Part shown: one piece after another, positions 8,714-19,174 of the stretch | How positions within the stretch are numbered: position 1 is the first letter of the stretch | Layout: each line of letters begins with the position of its first letter | DNA from: Acidobacteriaceae bacterium | Lineage (GTDB): Bacteria; Acidobacteriota; Terriglobia; Terriglobales; Acidobacteriaceae | Length of the DNA stretch: 46,506 bases | Direction of reading: 5' to 3' | NCBI GenBank assembly: GCA_025350325.1 | Contig: JANXYB010000032.1 | Location: 1 to 46,506 of the forward strand | Notes under the pieces: generated by a model | Told to the model about the DNA's origin: nothing | Seen by the model: only the letters and a program-made list of their open reading frames with translations | Databases searched by the model: none | Program-made: the position numbers and the translations under genes

Positions 8714-9244
8714 ATGTTTGCCGTCGAACCCGCAACCAAGGCCATAAAACTCGAAGAAATTACCGCCATAGCTCCCGAGTCAACGATTGCGCGTGCGCGC
8801 GAATTGCTGCTCGAATACGGGCGCTTTGTCATTGCACAACCGGGAGCGGCACGCTTTTGTTTTGGCTCGCTTGAGAAGGAAGCAGCGCGCCTGCCGCACA
8901 GTTACCTCGAACAAGGCGGTGGGTGCCTGATCGCGTGGGTAGGTAGTGAACCGGCCGGCTTTGTCGCATGGCGTGTCTTGCCGCCAGGCATTGCAGCCGA
9001 TCCGTGGGAAATGAAGCGGCTTTGGGTGCGGCCCATCGCACGAGGCCTGGGTCTAGGTCGCACCCTGACGCAGGCAGTCCTCGACCGTGCCAAAGCGTCC
9101 GCGCGCAAAGCCATCTATCTTGACACCGCACCAGCCTCAATGGCCGCAGCGCAGCGCATTTATCGGCAACTGGGCTTCGTCGATTGCGCGCCGTACAATA
9201 ACAGTCCTGTAGAGGATCTGGCCTACATGGCGAAATTTCTGTAG
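8714..9244 (+). CDS. GNAT-family N-acetyltransferase
   Basis: The 176-residue protein has the GNAT fold. A beta-strand pair CLIAWVGSEPAGFVAWRVL is followed by WEMKRLWVRP and the acetyl-CoA pyrophosphate loop RPIARGLGLGRTLTQ (about 106-120). The late motif YLDTAPASMAAAQRIYRQLGF is typical for closing the acetyl-CoA site. Such enzymes transfer acetyl from acetyl-CoA to an amine of a small molecule or protein; the acceptor cannot be told. It is divergent from the TonB receptor, with 104 bp between starts, and has no clear ribosome-binding site. The next gene follows after 52 bp and may share its transcript. Confidence 0.88.
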   Translation: MFAVEPATKAIKLEEITAIAPESTIARARELLLEYGRFVIAQPGAARFCFGSLEKEAARLPHSYLEQGGGCLIAWVGSEPAGFVAWRVLPPGIAADPWEMKRLWVRPIARGLGLGRTLTQAVLDRAKASARKAIYLDTAPASMAAAQRIYRQLGFVDCAPYNNSPVEDLAYMAKFL

Positions 9245-9296
9245 CAGCCTTTAAACGTAGCGTGGCGTTTAATCATCTCAACCACTTGAGGTTCCC

Positions 9297-10049
9297 ATGA
9301 AAGCATTCCGACTAGCTCTTTGTGCCGTTCCATTGCTCGTTAGCTTGTTCGCTTCCAAGGCTCAGGCGCAGCAGGCAGTCACGTTCCCCAGTGGCCAGGG
9401 CACAGCCCAGGGCATTCTATATTTGCCCAAGGGCGCCGGTCCTCACCCCGCGCTGGTGGTGATTCACGAGTGGTGGGGACTCAACGACTGGGTCAAGCAG
9501 GAGGCTGCCGGCTATGCAGCCAAGGGGTACGTCGCCCTGGCTGTCGATCTCTATCACGGCAAAGTTGCCGACACGCCTGAGATGGCTCACGATCTCTCGC
9601 GCGGCCTGCCTCAGGATCAGGGAGTTCGCGACCTGACAGGGGCGTTTGCCTACCTCGAAAATCGCAAAGACGTTAAGCATGACCGCATAGGCGCCATTGG
9701 CTGGTGCATGGGCGGCGGATACGCTTTGCAACTGGCCATCGCCCAGCCCGCGCTCAAAGCTGTCGCGATCAATTATGGCGCTCTAGCCACCGATAAAGAT
9801 GCTTTGACCAAGATTCACGCGGCCGTGCTGGGCAACTTCGGCGGGCAAGACAAAGGAATTCCGCCCGATGCGGTGCATGGCTTTGAGTCTGCGATGCAGT
9901 CCCTGGGCAAGCCCGTCGATGCCAAGATTTACCCCGAGGCCGGCCACGCTTTTGAGAATCCGAATAACAAGGCCGGCTACCGCGCTGCCGATGCAACCGA
10001 TGCGCTCGACCGCGTAGATCGCTTCTTCGCCGCACAGTTGAAGAAGTAG
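9297..10049 (+). CDS. Secreted dienelactone hydrolase family protein
   Basis: An alpha/beta-hydrolase of the dienelactone hydrolase type. After a signal peptide (1 to about 25, ending KAQAQ) it shows HEWWG at 57-61 (the Glu that contacts the nucleophile in the family), the nucleophile elbow GWCMGG with Cys137, Asp185 in GGQDKG and His217 in EAGHAF. The Cys-Asp-His triad is therefore complete. Family members hydrolyse cyclic lactones or esters; a signal peptide places this one in the periplasm, so a detoxifying or scavenging esterase role is more likely than a place in chlorocatechol degradation. GAGG precedes the ATG by five bases. A hairpin follows the stop. Confidence 0.9.
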   Translation: MKAFRLALCAVPLLVSLFASKAQAQQAVTFPSGQGTAQGILYLPKGAGPHPALVVIHEWWGLNDWVKQEAAGYAAKGYVALAVDLYHGKVADTPEMAHDLSRGLPQDQGVRDLTGAFAYLENRKDVKHDRIGAIGWCMGGGYALQLAIAQPALKAVAINYGALATDKDALTKIHAAVLGNFGGQDKGIPPDAVHGFESAMQSLGKPVDAKIYPEAGHAFENPNNKAGYRAADATDALDRVDRFFAAQLKK

Positions 10050-10055
10050 TAGCGT

Positions 10056-10093
10056 CAGGGCCGGCAATGGTTTCATCGCCAGATCCGGCCCTG
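10056..10093 (+). terminator. Hairpin after the dienelactone hydrolase gene
   Basis: CAGGGCCGG (10056-10064) pairs perfectly with CCGGCCCTG (10085-10093) across a 20-base loop, seven bases after the stop codon. The run after the stem (GTCATTT) is only weakly T-rich, so termination may be partial or Rho-dependent. Confidence 0.5.
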
Positions 10094-10237
10094 GTCATTT
10101 GTGAATTGAACGGTACCCTGGTGCGTGAACTGGCAAGGATTTCACTTGCATTTCCGCATAGTGCATGTTTACTCTCAAGCCAATAACTCATTGGTTGTTA
10201 CCGCAAGAGTCAACCCGGAAGCGGAGAAGGTATCTCG

Positions 10238-10585
10238 ATGATGAAGATAGGCACTACCATCCGCTCCCACCGCCTACAAAAGGGGCTCTCGCAAGGCGAT
10301 ATCGAGAAGAAGACCGGCCTTTTGCGCTGCTACCTTTCTCGCGTCGAAAACGGCCACACCGTACCATCGCTCGATACGCTGTCAAAAATCGCGCTGGCTC
10401 TCGATCTTCCCATCGCCCAGTTTTTCGATGATTCGGCAGGTCGGCCATTCAATACGCAGCACCTGACCGACGAGGAATTGCGCTTCCTGAGCCAGATTCG
10501 CCGCTACTCGAACAATCTGAATGAGGGCGACCGCAAGCTGCTGCTGGCCATGGTTAAGAAATTTGCCTCGTCTGCGGCGCGATAA
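10238..10585 (+). CDS. Small XRE-family transcriptional regulator
   Basis: This 115-residue protein has a Cro/C1-type helix-turn-helix at about 6-62. IRSHRLQKGLSQGDIEKKTG supplies helices 1-2 and LRCYLSRVENGHTVPSLDTL the recognition helix and following turn. A short C-terminal helix pair (HLTDEELRFLSQIRRY..., about 74-112) probably dimerises; no ligand or protease domain is present. The ATG at 10238 is preceded by GGAGAAGG at a good distance; a second ATG follows directly. It is a stand-alone gene with about 140 bp of upstream sequence after the previous terminator, so it may be autoregulated (inference). Targets are unknown. Confidence 0.88.
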   Translation: MMKIGTTIRSHRLQKGLSQGDIEKKTGLLRCYLSRVENGHTVPSLDTLSKIALALDLPIAQFFDDSAGRPFNTQHLTDEELRFLSQIRRYSNNLNEGDRKLLLAMVKKFASSAAR

Positions 10586-10679
10586 CGTCGGGCCAACTCA
10601 TTTTTGACAGCCAATTCTTCAATCGACATAAAATTTATGCAATGATTCGCAACTCCGGCGCTTAAGAGATGTGCGCGCG

Positions 10680-11639
10680 TCAGACGTCGTTTCCCAAATG
10701 GAAAATTGGCTCGACGCCGCGCCCTCCCGCCAGCAGCGCGTGCTCTTCATGAGGATCGAGAGGCTTATAGTTCTGCGCCACATCCATCGCTAATTTGAAG
10801 TAGCGTTCATCCCCCGGGGGAATGGCCGCGGTGATCGGGTGGCTCAACGTCCAACGCAGGCCAAGGGACGCTTCATCGGGAAACTTTGCCGGCTCATACC
10901 AACATTTTGGCTGCGGATGATTCTTCTTCTGATCGTCCGGCCAAACCGTTTTGGCCATACCTTTGAGCGCGAGGATGCCCATCTGCTTCTCCTGCGCCTT
11001 CTTTAGAATCTGCGGTCCAAATCCGGCCTGCGTGAAAAGCACCCAGTTCAGCGGAAAAAGGATGGTGTCGAAGCTGTAGCGGTCCATCGCGGCCAGCGCG
11101 GTCTCGGCCGAGTGCACTGAAAATCCTATGTAGCGAATCTTCCCTTCCTTCTTTGCGGCTTCCATGGTTTCCATCGCGCCGCCCGGCCCCAGCACCTTGT
11201 CGAGGTCTGTCATCTTGGTCAACGCGTGAAACTGGTAGAGATCGACATGATCGGTCTTGAGCAGTCGCAGCGACTCCTCGAGTTGCGCGCGCGAGTCGTC
11301 CTTCATGCGGCCATCGGTCTTGCAAGCCAGAAAACAATTCTTGCGATAGGGTGCAAGGGCCGTGCCGAGACGTTCCTGCGCATTACCGTAGCTCGGCGCT
11401 ATGTCGAAGTAGTTAACGCCGCGGTCGACTGCTTCGGCTACGATGTTCGACGCTGCGCCGGGCTCCTCATTCATCACCACGATTCCGCCAAAAGCAATGA
11501 TGGAGAGTTGTTCGCCGGTCTTGCCGAGCGAGCGACGCGGGATAGACCCGGAGGCGGTCTTAGTGGATGCGTGGAGGTTGCTCGCAGAGACTACGGCGGC
11601 GGTTGCGGCGGCGTGCTTCAGAAATTCGCGGCGCTTCAT
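10680..11639 (-). CDS. Tat-exported aldo/keto reductase
   Basis: A twin-arginine signal (MKRREFLK followed by an alanine-rich stretch to about residue 25) precedes an aldo/keto reductase barrel. The catalytic tetrad of the superfamily can be placed: Asp79 (YFDIAP), Tyr84 (PSYGNAQE), Lys107 (LACKTDG) and His138 (YQFHAL). Export by Tat implies folding and perhaps NADP(H) loading in the cytoplasm, a pattern seen in many acidobacterial oxidoreductases. GGAGG lies just upstream of the ATG. It is transcribed alone on the minus strand, converging with the XRE gene and 78 bp downstream of the rhomboid gene's start. The substrate is unknown. Confidence 0.9.
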   Translation of the reverse strand: MKRREFLKHAAATAAVVSASNLHASTKTASGSIPRRSLGKTGEQLSIIAFGGIVVMNEEPGAASNIVAEAVDRGVNYFDIAPSYGNAQERLGTALAPYRKNCFLACKTDGRMKDDSRAQLEESLRLLKTDHVDLYQFHALTKMTDLDKVLGPGGAMETMEAAKKEGKIRYIGFSVHSAETALAAMDRYSFDTILFPLNWVLFTQAGFGPQILKKAQEKQMGILALKGMAKTVWPDDQKKNHPQPKCWYEPAKFPDEASLGLRWTLSHPITAAIPPGDERYFKLAMDVAQNYKPLDPHEEHALLAGGRGVEPIFHLGNDV

Positions 11640-11717
11640 TGTCTTCCTCCAAAGTGGATTAGACGAGCAGCGTTCTTGGGGTATTCTTGCACATTTGCGT
11701 GGTCAACAGGCTGAACG

Positions 11718-12614
11718 TTATCCGCGAACGCTAACGATGAAGAAACCAAACAAAACCAGCGCTCCCACTACGATGCCGATGGCAACGCGCAGGCGGGATT
11801 GAAACAGCGTGCGCGGAGAGCCGAACCGGGGAACCATGGGGGCGGCAAACAGGATTCCGCAGGCGAAACCTCCCAGATGCGCCATGTTGTCGATATTCAA
11901 TCCCGCGTGCATGACGCGAGTTCCAGCACTGATTGAGAATCCGATCACGAGGTTAATGGCGGCAAAATAAATCACGGATTTACGCAGCTTTTTCAATTCG
12001 TCTGGAGGCACCGGCAGCCGCTTCGACTTAAGCAGAATAATTAGCGCCCCGGCAATTCCAAAGACCGCACCTGATGCGCCTGCGCCCGATGGAAACACCG
12101 CCGGATCGTGATATTTTGCCCAATCACCCAGAAAAAAATACCAGTTGATCAATGTGGAAAGCAGGTTTCCGGCCGCACCGGTGAGGATGTAGACCGCGAA
12201 TAAGCCAACTGACCCCATGAGGGGCTCGGCGAGCAAACCCAAGTTCCACAGGCACCAAATGTTTGTCGCCAGGTGCAGAATGCCGACATGCACAAACATG
12301 GCGGTGATAATGCGCCACCATTGGTCAAGATAGAGCACGTTCCCGGCATTGTCAGCTCCCCAGTTCAAGAGCTGTTGAGGCGTAGGATTGCCGGGGCTCA
12401 CGCCTTTCAGCGTCATTGCCAGAAAAACCGCGCAATTGATGCCCACCAGCACATACGTTGCCGGCGAGGTAGCCCACGACGAACGTGGCTTGCGCATCGG
12501 CCGCTGCGTCGCAACGTAGCCGGAGCCGGGACTTAATATCTGTGGCTCAAAAGCGGGGTCACCACGAACAGGACCCTGTGCGGGCGGCGGCGGGGCGGGG
12601 GGATAACTACCCAT
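11718..12614 (-). CDS. Rhomboid-family intramembrane serine protease
   Basis: After a proline-rich cytoplasmic N-terminus (about 1-50) the protein has six or seven hydrophobic segments. The rhomboid signature residues are present: HLATN at 114-118 (first-loop His/Asn), GASG with nucleophile Ser181 (179-182), and the partner His246 in NMAHLGG. Rhomboids cut single-pass membrane proteins within or near the membrane. The inserted stretch KSKRLPVPPDELKKLRK (about 196-212) between the Ser helix and the next helix is charged and probably cytoplasmic. No Shine-Dalgarno is obvious before the ATG. It diverges from purH. The physiological substrate is unknown. Confidence 0.9.
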   Translation of the reverse strand: MGSYPPAPPPPAQGPVRGDPAFEPQILSPGSGYVATQRPMRKPRSSWATSPATYVLVGINCAVFLAMTLKGVSPGNPTPQQLLNWGADNAGNVLYLDQWWRIITAMFVHVGILHLATNIWCLWNLGLLAEPLMGSVGLFAVYILTGAAGNLLSTLINWYFFLGDWAKYHDPAVFPSGAGASGAVFGIAGALIILLKSKRLPVPPDELKKLRKSVIYFAAINLVIGFSISAGTRVMHAGLNIDNMAHLGGFACGILFAAPMVPRFGSPRTLFQSRLRVAIGIVVGALVLFGFFIVSVRG

Positions 12615-12804
12615 GCAATCAATCGTACTTCATTTGTCGAAGGCCGAGTCCCACGGGCGCTAGACAGGCTTTTATAGCCTCAACCGCCGTCCACACTGGC
12701 ATCCCGGCGCCTTACCGCGCAAGTCCTTCGATGTAATCTGATCTGTGGTATTCGCTGCTCGCAAGTGTGCTAACGTGCAGCAGATTGCAAGGAGCAGACA
12801 CCGA

Positions 12805-14391
12805 GTGAGTTCATCAACCAGTACGGCCCGGCAAATCAAGCGTGCATTGCTGAGCGTTACGGATAAAACAGGGCTTGTCGACCTTGCAAAAGCGCTCGCT
12901 GGCTTTGACGTCGAACTGGTCTCGACCGGCGGCACGGCGCGTGCTTTGCGCGAGGCTGGCCTGTCGGTGCGGGACATCAGCGACCTCACCGGCTTTCCTG
13001 AAATGCTCGACGGCCGCGTCAAAACCCTGCATCCCCGCGTACACGCAGGTCTGCTCTACATTCGCGGCAATGCGGAGCACGAATCCGCCATCGCCGCGCA
13101 CGAAATTCAGCCGATCGATATGGTCGTCGTCAATCTCTATGCGTTTGAGAAAACCGCTGCACAAGAGGGCGTCATTTTTGGCCACCTCATTGAAAACATC
13201 GACATCGGCGGCCCTTCGATGGTGCGCTCGGCGGCCAAAAATTTCGAAGACGTAGCCATCGTCACGCGCGTCTCTGACTATCCTGCCCTGATTGCAGAAT
13301 TGAATGCTACCCACGGCGCTCTGAGCCGCGAAACCCGCTGGCGCCTTGCGCGGCAGGCCTTTGCAACCACAGCCGCCTACGATACCGCCATCGCCAACAC
13401 GCTCGATCGCATCCCTACAGCACCTACAACCACAAGTCCCGCTGCTGCCGAAGTCAACGCATTCCCCGCCCATTTGCGCATCGATTTACCTTTGGCGCAG
13501 TCCCTGCGTTACGGTGAAAATCCGCATCAGCGTGCAGCGCTCTATAGCGACGGCTCGGGCCTGGGCATTGCTGGCGCAACCCAACTGCAAGGCAAGGAGC
13601 TTAGCTTCAATAACCTCGTCGACCTCGACGCTTGCTGGGAATTGGCGCAGGAATTTGACGAACCAGCGGTAGTCATCGTCAAGCACACCAACCCCTGCGG
13701 CGCCGCTACCGGCAAGACGATCCTTGAGGCTTACCAGAAGGCTCTGGCGTGCGATCCCGTCTCAGCCTTCGGCGGCGTCCTCGGTATCAACCGCGCCGTC
13801 GACGCAGAAGCCGCCGAGGAGATCGCCAAGTTATTCGTCGAGGCCATCGCCGCCCCGGCGTTCACCGCAGACGCCCGCGAGCGTTTTGCCGCCAAGAAGA
13901 ATTTGCGTCTGGTTGAGGTTCGCTCCGCACCGCCACAGCCCGTTTTGAAGCATGTCTCCGGTGGATTGCTGCTGCAGGATGCCGATACCGGCCGCGTTAC
14001 AGAAGACGAATTGAAAGTCGTCACCTGGCGTCCACCCACTGCGGCGGAATTGCGCAGCCTGCTGTTTGCATGGCGCGTCTGCAAGCACGTCAAGTCGAAT
14101 GCCATCGTCTACGCGCGCGACGGGCAGACCGCCGGCATAGGTGCTGGTCAAATGAGCCGCGTAGACGCCGCAAAATTCGGCGCGCAAAAGGCAGTGTTGC
14201 CGCTCCAGGGAACGGTAGCGGCTTCCGACGCATTCTTTCCCTTCCCCGATGGTCTTGAGGCTGTGGCGGCGGCCGGCGCCACAGCGGTGATTCAACCTGG
14301 CGGCTCAGTCCGCGACGATGAAGTGGTCGCCGCCGCCGACAGACTCGGCATCGCCATGGTCTTCACCGGCATCCGCCACTTCCGCCATTGA
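12805..14391 (+). CDS. purH: Bifunctional AICAR transformylase / IMP cyclohydrolase
   Basis: PurH carries out the last two steps of IMP synthesis in the cytoplasm: formylation of AICAR with 10-formyl-THF, then ring closure. The N-terminal MGS-like cyclohydrolase domain begins [21 protein letters not shown] and includes [14 protein letters not shown] and [13 protein letters not shown]; the transformylase part has [18 protein letters not shown] and the late SNAIVYA...GIGAGQMSR. The GTG at 12805 is chosen because AAGGAG (12789-12794) lies about ten bases upstream and it gives 528 residues, the usual family length; an upstream GTG at 12745 would add 20 atypical residues. The FUSC gene follows after 22 bp. 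Confidence 0.95.
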   Translation: MSSSTSTARQIKRALLSVTDKTGLVDLAKALAGFDVELVSTGGTARALREAGLSVRDISDLTGFPEMLDGRVKTLHPRVHAGLLYIRGNAEHESAIAAHEIQPIDMVVVNLYAFEKTAAQEGVIFGHLIENIDIGGPSMVRSAAKNFEDVAIVTRVSDYPALIAELNATHGALSRETRWRLARQAFATTAAYDTAIANTLDRIPTAPTTTSPAAAEVNAFPAHLRIDLPLAQSLRYGENPHQRAALYSDGSGLGIAGATQLQGKELSFNNLVDLDACWELAQEFDEPAVVIVKHTNPCGAATGKTILEAYQKALACDPVSAFGGVLGINRAVDAEAAEEIAKLFVEAIAAPAFTADARERFAAKKNLRLVEVRSAPPQPVLKHVSGGLLLQDADTGRVTEDELKVVTWRPPTAAELRSLLFAWRVCKHVKSNAIVYARDGQTAGIGAGQMSRVDAAKFGAQKAVLPLQGTVAASDAFFPFPDGLEAVAAAGATAVIQPGGSVRDDEVVAAADRLGIAMVFTGIRHFRH

Positions 14392-14413
14392 TCCTCCACT
14401 GGAAGATCGCGCC

Positions 14414-16672
14414 ATGATGCCCATTGCCCAATCGACAACCAGCTTGCGCGGTCGCGTCGTCGCGCTCGCCCGGCAGATGGATTGGTTACGCGGATTGCGC
14501 GCCGCCGTGGCTCTCTGCGCACCGCTCGTGCTTGGCGATCTGGCTGGAATACCCAACCTGGGCTGGGCAGCGCTCGGCGGATTTGAAGCCATACTGGCCG
14601 ACACGGGCGGCCCCTACAAATCCAGAATGGCCAGCCTCGCCACCCTCTCCGTCGGCGGTGCCGCCGGTCTCTTTCTCGGCAGCATCTGCGGGCGCAGCTT
14701 GTTCTGGGCACTCCCGGTCACCGTAGCCTTTTGTTTTCTGTGGAGCTACCTTGCGGTCCTTGGCCAGCCCTTCTCCTCCGCCGGAATCCTGGTGCAAGTC
14801 ATCTATATCTGCGGCATTGGCGCGCCGGCAGCATCCTGGCGCGACGCTCTGGGGTCGGCACTGATGGTGTTCGCCGGCGGAGTATGGGCCGCCATGCTCT
14901 CCCTGTTTCTCTGGCCACTCGATGCCTATCGGCCGGCACGCGGCGCCGTCGGTGATTGTTACAACGAACTGGCTTCCTTCCTGGGCTCAGTGGCTGATCT
15001 TGCCGCTCGCCGGCAGCCCGACCAGTCTCGCGAGCGACGCGAGCAAAGTAGGCCGAATCCAGCGTTGTGGCACCGCCTTGCCAAGCACCATCAATACCGC
15101 ATTCGTCGCGCCGTGGAGCATGCGTGGCAGGCGGTGGCTAGCGTCCACGCCGAACGCCAGGCCGACTCCGCGCGCGGGCGGCAACTGGTGGTGCTGCTTG
15201 AGCACGCCGACCTGCTCATTGCTCGCACCGTCGCTCTCGCCGAACATCTCGAAGCGCAATCCGCAGTCGCAAATACCCCCTGCTCAGAACGCGCCCACGC
15301 CTGCCTCGCCGATTTGCGATCTGCCGAGTCGTGGGTCGCCTCCTTGCTCATGCGTCGCCACAAACAAACGGTGGCACACGCTCGCGCCAAACGCAGTGAA
15401 ATGGAGCGCCTTCCGGCATACCTCGAGAGTTGCGTTGCACAAGGCGACCTCGCCGGGCGCTTCATGCTGGCCCAGATTACCGAGGCAGCGTCGCTGCTTG
15501 AAACCGCAATCGAAAGCGCGACTCTATTGCGTCTTGGCGATGGTTCCAATCTTGATGCAGCAGCCGATGCCACTTATTCCGTCGGCCATTTCGGCTACGT
15601 CTACGAACGAATCGGCCAATTACGCCAAGGATTGAACCTGGAACTTCTAACCGCCAATTTCACGCGCCAATCTCTCACTCTGCGCCACGCATCGCGGGTG
15701 GCATTGGTTTGCGGCCTCGACGTGGCTTTGATTCTTTTGTTCCACATCGATCACGGCTACTGGATATTGCTCACCTCGCTGATCGTGCTACAGCCGCATG
15801 TATCCGGCACGCTGCGTCGCGGGCTTGAGCGCATTGGCGGAACCGTTGGCGGCGGCATTCTGGCTGCGCTACTGGCAGTAACTCTGCATTCGCAACTTGC
15901 CACCGCGGCGGTGCTCTTCCCGCTTGTGATTTTAGCGTTGGCCATCATGCCGGTCAGCTACGCGGCGTTTGCGTTCTTTCTCACTCCCGCATTCGTGCTG
16001 GCTTGGCTACCCTATTCAGGGGACTGGCAACTGGCCCTGACACGTACACTGGATACCGTCGCCGGAGCCGTCATCGCAGTCGCTGCGATGATTTTTCTCT
16101 TCCCGGTTTACGAGCGGGATCGCGCACCTGCATTTCTACGTGCGAGCCTCGCCGCCGACCGCCGCTACCTGGCGCAACTCGCCGAATCCTGGACAACTCG
16201 TGGTGCCTCTTCGCGGATGCTTGCCAACGCGCGCCGCGCCACCGGTCTTGCCCACAACGATACTGAAGAATCCCTCGAACGCCTTTTAGCCGAAAGCTGG
16301 CCGCGACGTCTCCCGTTTGCTCAATTCGCAACCGCCTTCGTCACGTATTTGCGCCGCTTGGCGCAAAGTGTCACCACCTTGGCCGCCCTGGATGCAGAGT
16401 GGGCTTGGAAGCAGTCTGCCTCGGTGCAGAGCCGGCTTGAGTTGCTTGACCGGCGCCTCGCGTGGCTCGAAGTGCAGACCGGCGGTGCCGCCGCAGCGCC
16501 ATGGGCTCCTTGGCCTGAGCCAGGGGTGCTCGATCTACATCATCCCGTTCCTTCACAAGAGCATCCGGGCGAACGCCAATTGGAGCGTATCGAGCGGCAG
16601 ACCGACGTTCTTCGCAGGCAACTCACATCGCTGCGAGAACATGGTTGGCTGCCCGGTATGCCGCCCTCCTGA
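14414..16672 (+). CDS. FUSC-family inner-membrane protein (aromatic-acid exporter-like)
   Basis: A 752-residue protein with two hydrophobic blocks, each of several membrane segments (about 35-175 and 445-575). They are separated by a long soluble helical region rich in Arg, Ala and Glu, and followed by a second soluble tail. This double arrangement and motifs such as [15 protein letters not shown]...[14 protein letters not shown] match the FUSC/YccS/AaeB family. Members are linked to fusaric-acid or aromatic-acid efflux, usually with a membrane-fusion partner; none is found here. The ATG at 14414 is preferred (GGAAG eight bases upstream); a longer frame reaches back into purH. Co-transcription with purH looks likely from the 22-bp gap. 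Confidence 0.85.
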   Translation: MMPIAQSTTSLRGRVVALARQMDWLRGLRAAVALCAPLVLGDLAGIPNLGWAALGGFEAILADTGGPYKSRMASLATLSVGGAAGLFLGSICGRSLFWALPVTVAFCFLWSYLAVLGQPFSSAGILVQVIYICGIGAPAASWRDALGSALMVFAGGVWAAMLSLFLWPLDAYRPARGAVGDCYNELASFLGSVADLAARRQPDQSRERREQSRPNPALWHRLAKHHQYRIRRAVEHAWQAVASVHAERQADSARGRQLVVLLEHADLLIARTVALAEHLEAQSAVANTPCSERAHACLADLRSAESWVASLLMRRHKQTVAHARAKRSEMERLPAYLESCVAQGDLAGRFMLAQITEAASLLETAIESATLLRLGDGSNLDAAADATYSVGHFGYVYERIGQLRQGLNLELLTANFTRQSLTLRHASRVALVCGLDVALILLFHIDHGYWILLTSLIVLQPHVSGTLRRGLERIGGTVGGGILAALLAVTLHSQLATAAVLFPLVILALAIMPVSYAAFAFFLTPAFVLAWLPYSGDWQLALTRTLDTVAGAVIAVAAMIFLFPVYERDRAPAFLRASLAADRRYLAQLAESWTTRGASSRMLANARRATGLAHNDTEESLERLLAESWPRRLPFAQFATAFVTYLRRLAQSVTTLAALDAEWAWKQSASVQSRLELLDRRLAWLEVQTGGAAAAPWAPWPEPGVLDLHHPVPSQEHPGERQLERIERQTDVLRRQLTSLREHGWLPGMPPS

Positions 16673-17001
16673 TCGGCCAATAGATGCGAGGCGGCCGCGG
16701 ATAGGGCAAGGGCTTGCAGTTTTCCTTCCAATCGTTACTAAATCCTTGCTATCCTGCCACTGTTTGCGACCAATCGAAGGTAAAATCGTCTCTAACATAG
16801 ACAGTTTTGCCGGCTCGCTGCTTACCCGGCTTTTGATCGATTCGGATCGTGTGGCGTTTCTGACACAGTCATCGCATTTTTTAATCAGTAGAGCAACTCT
16901 GTTGATGCGGCGTCGCTCTACAACTTAGGCACCTCTATCGCTCCTCGGGAGAGGACTGCACTCGACTCGCCCGGTTTGAAAGGCATGGGATCCCCAAGGA
17001 C
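16673..17001. other. Gene-free interval between FUSC and TPR genes
   Basis: In these 329 bases no coding frame looks genuine. A 7-bp inverted repeat GTAGAGC/GCTCTAC (16888-16894 and 16915-16921) with a 20-base loop lies about 80 bp before the TPR start and could belong to its promoter or leader. The sequence turns AT-richer around 16730-16890, as expected of a promoter region. No convincing -35/-10 pair was found. Confidence 0.4.
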
Positions 17002-19158
17002 ATGAGACTAAACCAATCTTCGTTGCACCCCTGGCTGATGTATGGCGCGGCTTCTTTCCTGCTGCTGCCGGCCATCAATGTCCCTGCCCAAACCGCTCCC
17101 AAGACGCCGGCACCGCCTCCTTCTGCGGCCAAAAGCTCTGCCAGTGATCAGAATCAGGCGCATCCGGCCACCACCGCAGTCGCAGACCGCTCACAGGCCT
17201 ATTTTCATTCCGCACTGGCGCATATCTACGAGGAAGAAGCCGTTTCCTTAGGCCGGCCTGAGTACGTGGGTCATGCGGTTGAGGAATACAAAACGGCGCT
17301 CAGCGCAGATCCAAATTCACCGCAGTTGAACGATGCTTTGGCCGACCTGTACTTTCGCACTGGCCACGCCCGCGAGGCTGAGGCGACCGCCCGCGGCCTG
17401 CTCAAGACGGCTCCCGACGACGTTGATGCGCATCGGCTCCTCGGACGACTCTATCTTCGCCAGTTGAGTGATGCGCAGAATGCCGTTTCCTCGGCATCGC
17501 CAAGCGGGAACATCCTCGATCAGGCCATTGCACAGTTTGAAAGAATCATCACGCTCGATCCCAAAAGCGTTGAAGATCGCATGGTGCTCGGCCAGCTGTA
17601 CACCGTCAAGCATCAGCCTGAAAAAGCAGAAGAACAGTTTAAGGTCGCGCAGGATATCGAACCCGATTCAGAAGAAGTCGTGCTCAACCTGAGCCGTGTC
17701 TACGCTGAGAACGGTGACATTGCCCATTCGGCCAAGATCATCGAGGCAGTCCCGGTCGCGGAGCGCACGCCAAAAATGGAATTGGCGTTGGGCGCGGCCT
17801 ACGACCAGTTGAAGCGCACCAAAGATGCTATCGCTGCATATAAGCGCGCGGCCGATGTCGATCCCGAAGACGCCCACACGGTCGGCACGTTGGCCCAGGC
17901 TCTTCTCAACGACGGTCAATTAGACGAGGCGTTGAAAGAATATAAATTGCTGGCCGATGCCGATCCTGCGGATGCCAGCAACGTAATTCACATCAGTGAA
18001 ATTCAACGCCGACAGGGCAAGTATGAAGATGCCCTGACCACCATCCGAAAAGCCCTCAAAAAAGATCCCGACTCGCTAGAAGCTGGCTACAACGAGGGGC
18101 TGTTGCTCGACGTACTAGGCCGTTACGATGAATCCAGCCATGTTTATGAACACATGGTGGAGCTCACATCACACGCCAACGGCGCGTACACCACCGAAGA
18201 AAAGAACAATCGCGCCATCTTCCTTGAGCGCCTGGGGTCGGTGTATCACGAGCAGAACAAAGTCGACGAGGCGATCGCCACTTATCAAAAAATGATCGAC
18301 CTCGGCGGCGAGCAGGCGCAGCGCGGCCACCAAGGTCAGGTTGACACGTATCGCGACGCCAAGATGTTTGACAAGGCCATCGCGATTTCGCGTAAGGCCG
18401 TCGAAGCCAACCCCAAAGACCGCGACCTCAAGCTGATGTTGGCCGGCGAGTTGGTCGATCAAGGTAAAGACGAAGAAGGTCTGGCCCTCGCCAAAAGTCT
18501 GCTCGACAACACCAGCCATGATCGTGAAGTGTGGCTGTCGATGGGTCAGATGTTGACACGCGTCCATCGCTGGAAAGACGCTGAAGACGCGCTGAATAAA
18601 GCCGGCACGCTCACTACCAAGAAGGAAGACAACCTCTATCTTCTTTTCTTGAAAGGCGGTCTCGCAGAACGCCAGAAACACTCTGAGCAAGCTGAGCAAT
18701 TCTTCCAGCAGGCTCTGGCGCTCGACCCCGCAAACGCAATGATCCTGAATTACTACGGCTACATGCTGGCCGATAAAGGCAATCGGCTTCCTGAAGCGCT
18801 CAAGATGATTCGCAAGGCTGTACAGCTAGAGCCAATGAACGGTGCTTATCTGGACTCTCTTGGCTGGGCTTATTTCAAATTAGGACAGTATGAACTTGCC
18901 GAAGAAAACCTGCGTCAAGCCGTCGAACGCGATCGGACTGATCCCACCGTTCACGACCATCTTGGCGATGTTTACGAGAAAACCGGACGCATTCGTCTCG
19001 CTGCCGCGCAATGGGAACTTTCGCTCTCCGAATATTCCAAATCCGCAGCTGCCGATGTTGAACCCGCAGACGTAGCAAAGGTGCAGCACAAGCTAGAAAC
19101 CGCGCGCGTGAAACTGGCCAAACAGGAAAACAATGCAGGGCAAGGCAAGCCGCAGTAG
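17002..19158 (+). CDS. Exported tetratricopeptide-repeat protein
   Basis: A signal peptide (about 1-30, hydrophobic core ASFLLLPAINVPAQ) and a low-complexity Pro/Ala linker lead into an almost continuous TPR solenoid from about residue 55 to 690. Typical units are readable, for example YKTALSADPNSPQLNDALADLY, LDPKSVEDRMVLGQLY, VDPEDAHTVGTLAQAL and LDPANAMILNYYGYMLAD. The last units, MNGAYLDSLGWAYFKLGQY and DPTVHDHLGDVYEKTG, resemble the TPR proteins that assist outer-membrane or envelope assembly. The number of repeats (about 14-16) suggests a scaffold with several partners. It is monocistronic, with a long terminator directly after it. No enzymatic domain is present. Confidence 0.9.
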   Translation: MRLNQSSLHPWLMYGAASFLLLPAINVPAQTAPKTPAPPPSAAKSSASDQNQAHPATTAVADRSQAYFHSALAHIYEEEAVSLGRPEYVGHAVEEYKTALSADPNSPQLNDALADLYFRTGHAREAEATARGLLKTAPDDVDAHRLLGRLYLRQLSDAQNAVSSASPSGNILDQAIAQFERIITLDPKSVEDRMVLGQLYTVKHQPEKAEEQFKVAQDIEPDSEEVVLNLSRVYAENGDIAHSAKIIEAVPVAERTPKMELALGAAYDQLKRTKDAIAAYKRAADVDPEDAHTVGTLAQALLNDGQLDEALKEYKLLADADPADASNVIHISEIQRRQGKYEDALTTIRKALKKDPDSLEAGYNEGLLLDVLGRYDESSHVYEHMVELTSHANGAYTTEEKNNRAIFLERLGSVYHEQNKVDEAIATYQKMIDLGGEQAQRGHQGQVDTYRDAKMFDKAIAISRKAVEANPKDRDLKLMLAGELVDQGKDEEGLALAKSLLDNTSHDREVWLSMGQMLTRVHRWKDAEDALNKAGTLTTKKEDNLYLLFLKGGLAERQKHSEQAEQFFQQALALDPANAMILNYYGYMLADKGNRLPEALKMIRKAVQLEPMNGAYLDSLGWAYFKLGQYELAEENLRQAVERDRTDPTVHDHLGDVYEKTGRIRLAAAQWELSLSEYSKSAAADVEPADVAKVQHKLETARVKLAKQENNAGQGKPQ

Positions 19159-19174
19159 TCCCGACTGACCGTCC

